From Hirundichthys speculiger (taxonomy: Eukaryota; Chordata; Actinopteri; Beloniformes; Exocoetidae): a DNA stretch of 64,000 bases. Under the pieces are notes generated by a model. It saw only the letters and a program-made list of their open reading frames with translations, did no database searches and was not told the DNA's origin. This document shows, piece by piece, positions 61,301 through 64,000 of this stretch. The position numbers and the translations under genes are program-made. Position 1 is the stretch's first letter. Every line of letters starts with the position of its first letter. Location of the stretch: assembly GCA_018398805.1 (NCBI GenBank), contig JAGFBZ010000182.1, positions 1-64,000 of the forward strand. Reading direction: 5' to 3'.

Positions 61301-64000
61301 TTTAAAGTGAGCTATTGTTTTGAAAGTGTTGAAGTTCATTTATAAAAGAAGCTTTTCTACATCTTTCAAGCTGAGACTGAGGCATCAGTTATCACTTGTC
61401 TTCTCTCAGTTTCTCTGCTTCCACCAGATCCTGATTCACCAAAGGATGGAAACGTCACATTACAGTGTTCTCTGAGTTACAGTGGTTTTATTCACTGTAA
61501 ACAGAACAGCATCCGCTGGATGGATCAGACAGGAACTGAGCTGCTGGGTGAAGGTGTTGGTCAACTGGTCAGAAAACCAACGAAGTGTGTTTCTGTTCTG
61601 ACTGTGAAGCATCAGAGCGACAGCAGCAGAAGATTCAGCTGCCAGTTTGTTCAGGATGACGATGTGAAGATAGATGCTGAATACACACTGGACTTTACTG
61701 GTGAGACTCCATGTTGTCTTTGAGACCACTCGAGCCTTGCAAGTGTCTTCAGCTCTCCGTTGGTCACTTTGAATCCTCTGGTCGCAGATTCCCCTCTGAC
61801 CAACACGTACATGATCATTGGGTCGGCCGTCGGCGCCGTGGTGGTGCTGCTGGCCGTCATCGCTGCTCTTCTCATCATGTACAGGACGAAAGCCAAAGTG
61901 AAGGAAGATCGGAAGAATAAAACAAGTATGAAAGTGATGAGAAAACATAATCAGAAAGTGTGACAGCAGGATTTACATACTGATGTGAGGTTTTCTGAAA
62001 TAGTTGGCTTGTTATCAGATGTTCATAGTACACTGATCACAGTAACAGAAGACACGTCCAACTTAAATAGTAATAAAATAATGTATAATTATTCCAAAAT
62101 AAGTTGTGCAATGAAACTCAAGTTGTACCTCGTTTATGTTCTTGCAGTACTGATCTATCTGAGCTCTGATCAATCACCCACCTTGATGAGGTGGCAGGAG
62201 CCAGTTTCCAGCCTTGACTAGATGATGATCTCTGGAGGTTTCAGCTGCATCCGTCTTTGCTAACCTGAGATGGACGTATCTGAACTGGCCTTGAACATGA
62301 GCTTTACCTAAAAGAAACTGGCTCTAACACTTACTAAAAGGGTGTAGAGGTAGAAAAAGCCCAAAGTGAAAGCTGGTTACACTCCAGAGGAGCCTGATGC
62401 CTCAAGGCTCTGCCTCCCATTCTGCTTTGGTAAATTCTAGGAGCCACAAATGAGCCTGAAATCAGGCTGAGAACAATTGATCTCCTCGAACTGGGAAGTC
62501 TTTAACATTATACAGATGATGGGGAGAAACCTTGAGCAGGATCTGGATCATATGGGGGGACCTTCCTGATGAAGACCAGCTGGGTAAAGAAAGAAAAAGA
62601 GAGGAAAGACAAGACAGAGAGAGGATGGAGGACAGAGAGAGGATGGAGGACAGAGAGAGGACAGCAGATAAACTCTGGCAGCACTACACTAGACAAAAAT
62701 GTATAAATTATTATCATCCATTAGCTTTAGCACTAAGAATTCCAGCATTTATATTCTGACTGGTTCATTGTTAGTACATGACATTCAGAGATGACTATAT
62801 AAACAGATGTGGGCAGCAGCACTGAGGTGAGATGGTCAGAGGACTAGATCGCTGGTCACCACCCTGAACTCACCTGCACACACAGGTGGAGGTAAACGCT
62901 GGGAAGCAAAAAAAGCTGGAGTGGTTTGGATCAGCTGGAGGCTGTACTGTGACAGCAGCGCATCAGTAACACAGAAGCATGTTCAGAATAATATTTATAG
63001 AACTCAAATAATGAATGTTTGATGCTATTGTCAACTCAGTCTTGAAAATGTCACCTTTTCTTTCAGATGCTGAGCAAGTCACGCACCGCAGTGTGAGTAT
63101 GGTGCAGTTATATATGTTTAAATAAAGAAAACATTAAAATACATGGTCGTTCTTCTCAAAACATACATGTTCATACAATATTTCCAGTCTGTCCATCTCT
63201 AAGAACAGTTGGGGCTGATGGTGTTTGGTTTGGGTTTCTTGATCTGGGTTCACCAAGCATCATTTATAACCTCCAACAATCACAAACATCCTAAACAGAG
63301 TTTTCTAAAATGTTTACATCGACACTGGGACATTTTAAGTAACAACAGCTCAGGGTTGAACCTTTTAAACCAAGTCCATAAGCGAAATCATAAATCATTG
63401 CCATAAATGTTGATGCTCAATGTCACCACCTCTGGCCAAAAAACTGAATTGCAGAAAACTTCTGTGTTCAGTCTGTCAACTGATTTTCTTTGTCGAGAAA
63501 GAAAAAATGAAGTTGTGGTTTAAAACACAAGTTCCTGTTAATCAGAGTTTGAGGAATATTTCTTCAGCCAGTTGATGTTCATTGTTATTGTCTCCAGGAT
63601 GATCCAGAGAACTTTGTGACCTACGCCTCTGTTGACGAGTTTAATCTAAAGACCTCCTCTAAGACAAAGGTAAATGACTCCCTCAGATGTGGTTTTACTA
63701 CTTAATAATGTTTAAATGTTAGATACGACTTCTAGGAATTGTTTTAGATTTTGAGTCGTGATGCAGATGAATTGTTGTCTGTCTGGATGAAGAGAGCTGC
63801 AAGAGAAGGAAAAGGTCAAATGTCCTCATGTAGCACCTTTAAAGGAAACCAAAGTTGATCAAAATGAGTTTCTGGAAATAAAAAACAATACTAGAAAAGC
63901 ACTCGTAGAGCTCAGACCTCCGCCAAGCACAACAGTTCCCCCATATAGCAATTTACAGATTGCCATAAAATCTGCCTTCTGGATCAGATCTGGATCAGCC
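58379..64000 (+). CDS. P2: type II two-Ig-domain receptor with ITIM-like tail, partial at the right edge
   Basis: Exons (plus): signal 58379-58424 (MTPRLLFITLVLQFE), V-like 60605-60925, second Ig 61410-61700, transmembrane 61788-61925, 26-nt exon 63067-63092, tail 63598-63669 (GTAAAT donor). The last exon (V-x-Y motif and stop in copy A) must lie beyond 64000. All visible exons are open and phase-compatible. The V domain reads VILPTMTYSSSSSC, so the usual first cysteine is absent, while SNC and DAGRYTC are kept: three cysteines, one probably unpaired. NCS and NIT are N-glycosylation sequons. The second domain has four cysteines (LQC, HC, KC, FSC), HQSDSSRRFSCQF. The uncharged membrane segment after TYMIIGSAVG is followed by YRTKAK. 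The tail has VTYASV. An inhibitory surface receptor is inferred, and this is the best intact example of type II. Intron 1 holds a decayed second promoter and first exon. Confidence 0.8.
58861..59020 (+). pseudogene. Decayed duplicate of the promoter module and signal exon in P2 intron 1
   Basis: 'gtgagggtggaacatgttgc', CAGGAAGAGGAAATGACATC, CATATACAGATAAGCAGCAG, then ATG at 58980 reading MTPQLTLLASF and a TAG stop. No donor site of the usual AAG-GTAAAG form remains. It is a leftover of another type II gene or a tandem duplication of the first exon. Confidence 0.65.
59356..59540 (+). repeat. Dispersed fish repeat (TATTTGTATAGCG type)
   Basis: 'ttttatttgtatagcgtctg', 'aggcgctttacagagaccca', 'catagagggaaaaaat'. 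A further part of the same family occurs at 62500-62610. Confidence 0.5.
59809..60330 (-). mobile_element. Tc1-like transposase relic in P2 intron 1
   Basis: The minus-strand frame contains TDSPELDHRRWKNVVWSDES then GFQLQHPDGQ, the region around the catalytic aspartate and glutamate-type motifs of Tc1-like transposases. A second frame continues toward the C-terminus. Both are truncated by stops. Confidence 0.7.
62500..62665 (+). repeat. Dispersed repeat with 18-bp tandem units
   Basis: 'ggggagaaaccttgagcagg' followed by purine-rich DNA with nearly three copies of gagaggatggaggacaga at 62612-62663. In the P2 intron after the transmembrane exon. Confidence 0.6.

Overview
The window looks like nuclear DNA of a teleost (probably percomorph) fish. 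Genes are split into short exons with GT-AG introns. The Ig-domain exons are phase-1 symmetric. The spacers are full of fish-type transposable elements: Tc1-like and hAT relics, Harbinger-like MITEs, LINE fragments with endonuclease or reverse-transcriptase coding remnants, tRNA-type SINEs, and AT, GGAT and TTCC microsatellites. I saw no bacterial genes, tRNA, rRNA or CRISPR array.

The single theme is a cluster of immunoglobulin-superfamily cell-surface receptors, assembled here by joining exons at splice sites and comparing paralogs. Two architectures are present. Type I = signal exon, one V-like domain, (Thr-rich stalk), transmembrane exon, 29-nt exon and ITIM-like tail exons. Gene 1 (869-5672, minus) and gene 3 (42965-46552, minus) belong here. 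Type II = signal exon starting MTP, a V-like domain, a second four-cysteine Ig domain, transmembrane exon, 26-nt exon and ITIM-like tail exons. Copies A (12144-18036, minus), B (21411-26966, minus), C (29536-34993, minus) and P2 (58379 to beyond the right edge, plus) belong here. P1 (52488-56504, plus) has a type II ectodomain joined to a type I stalk, membrane segment and tail.

Layout: 0.9-5.7 kb gene 1; 5.7-11.5 kb repeat-rich spacer; 12-18 kb copy A; about 19.55-35.5 kb two ~8.1-kb tandem units carrying B and C; 35.6-36.4 kb the tail end of a further unit (D); 36.4-42.9 kb spacer with a clean hAT element; 43-46.6 kb gene 3; 46.6-52.3 kb spacer; 52.5-56.5 kb P1; 58.4 kb to the end P2.

Likely biology (inference): a paired-receptor-like locus. 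A, P2, P1, gene 1 and gene 3 encode tyrosine motifs of inhibitory (ITIM) form. B and C have gained an arginine in the membrane segment and lost the tail tyrosines, the hallmark of activating partners. Only gene 3 and the visible part of P2 read cleanly throughout; gene 1, A, B, C and P1 each carry at least one frame-breaking lesion. All type II genes share an upstream module with an ETS/PU.1-like GAGGAAGT core, which fits myeloid or leukocyte expression.
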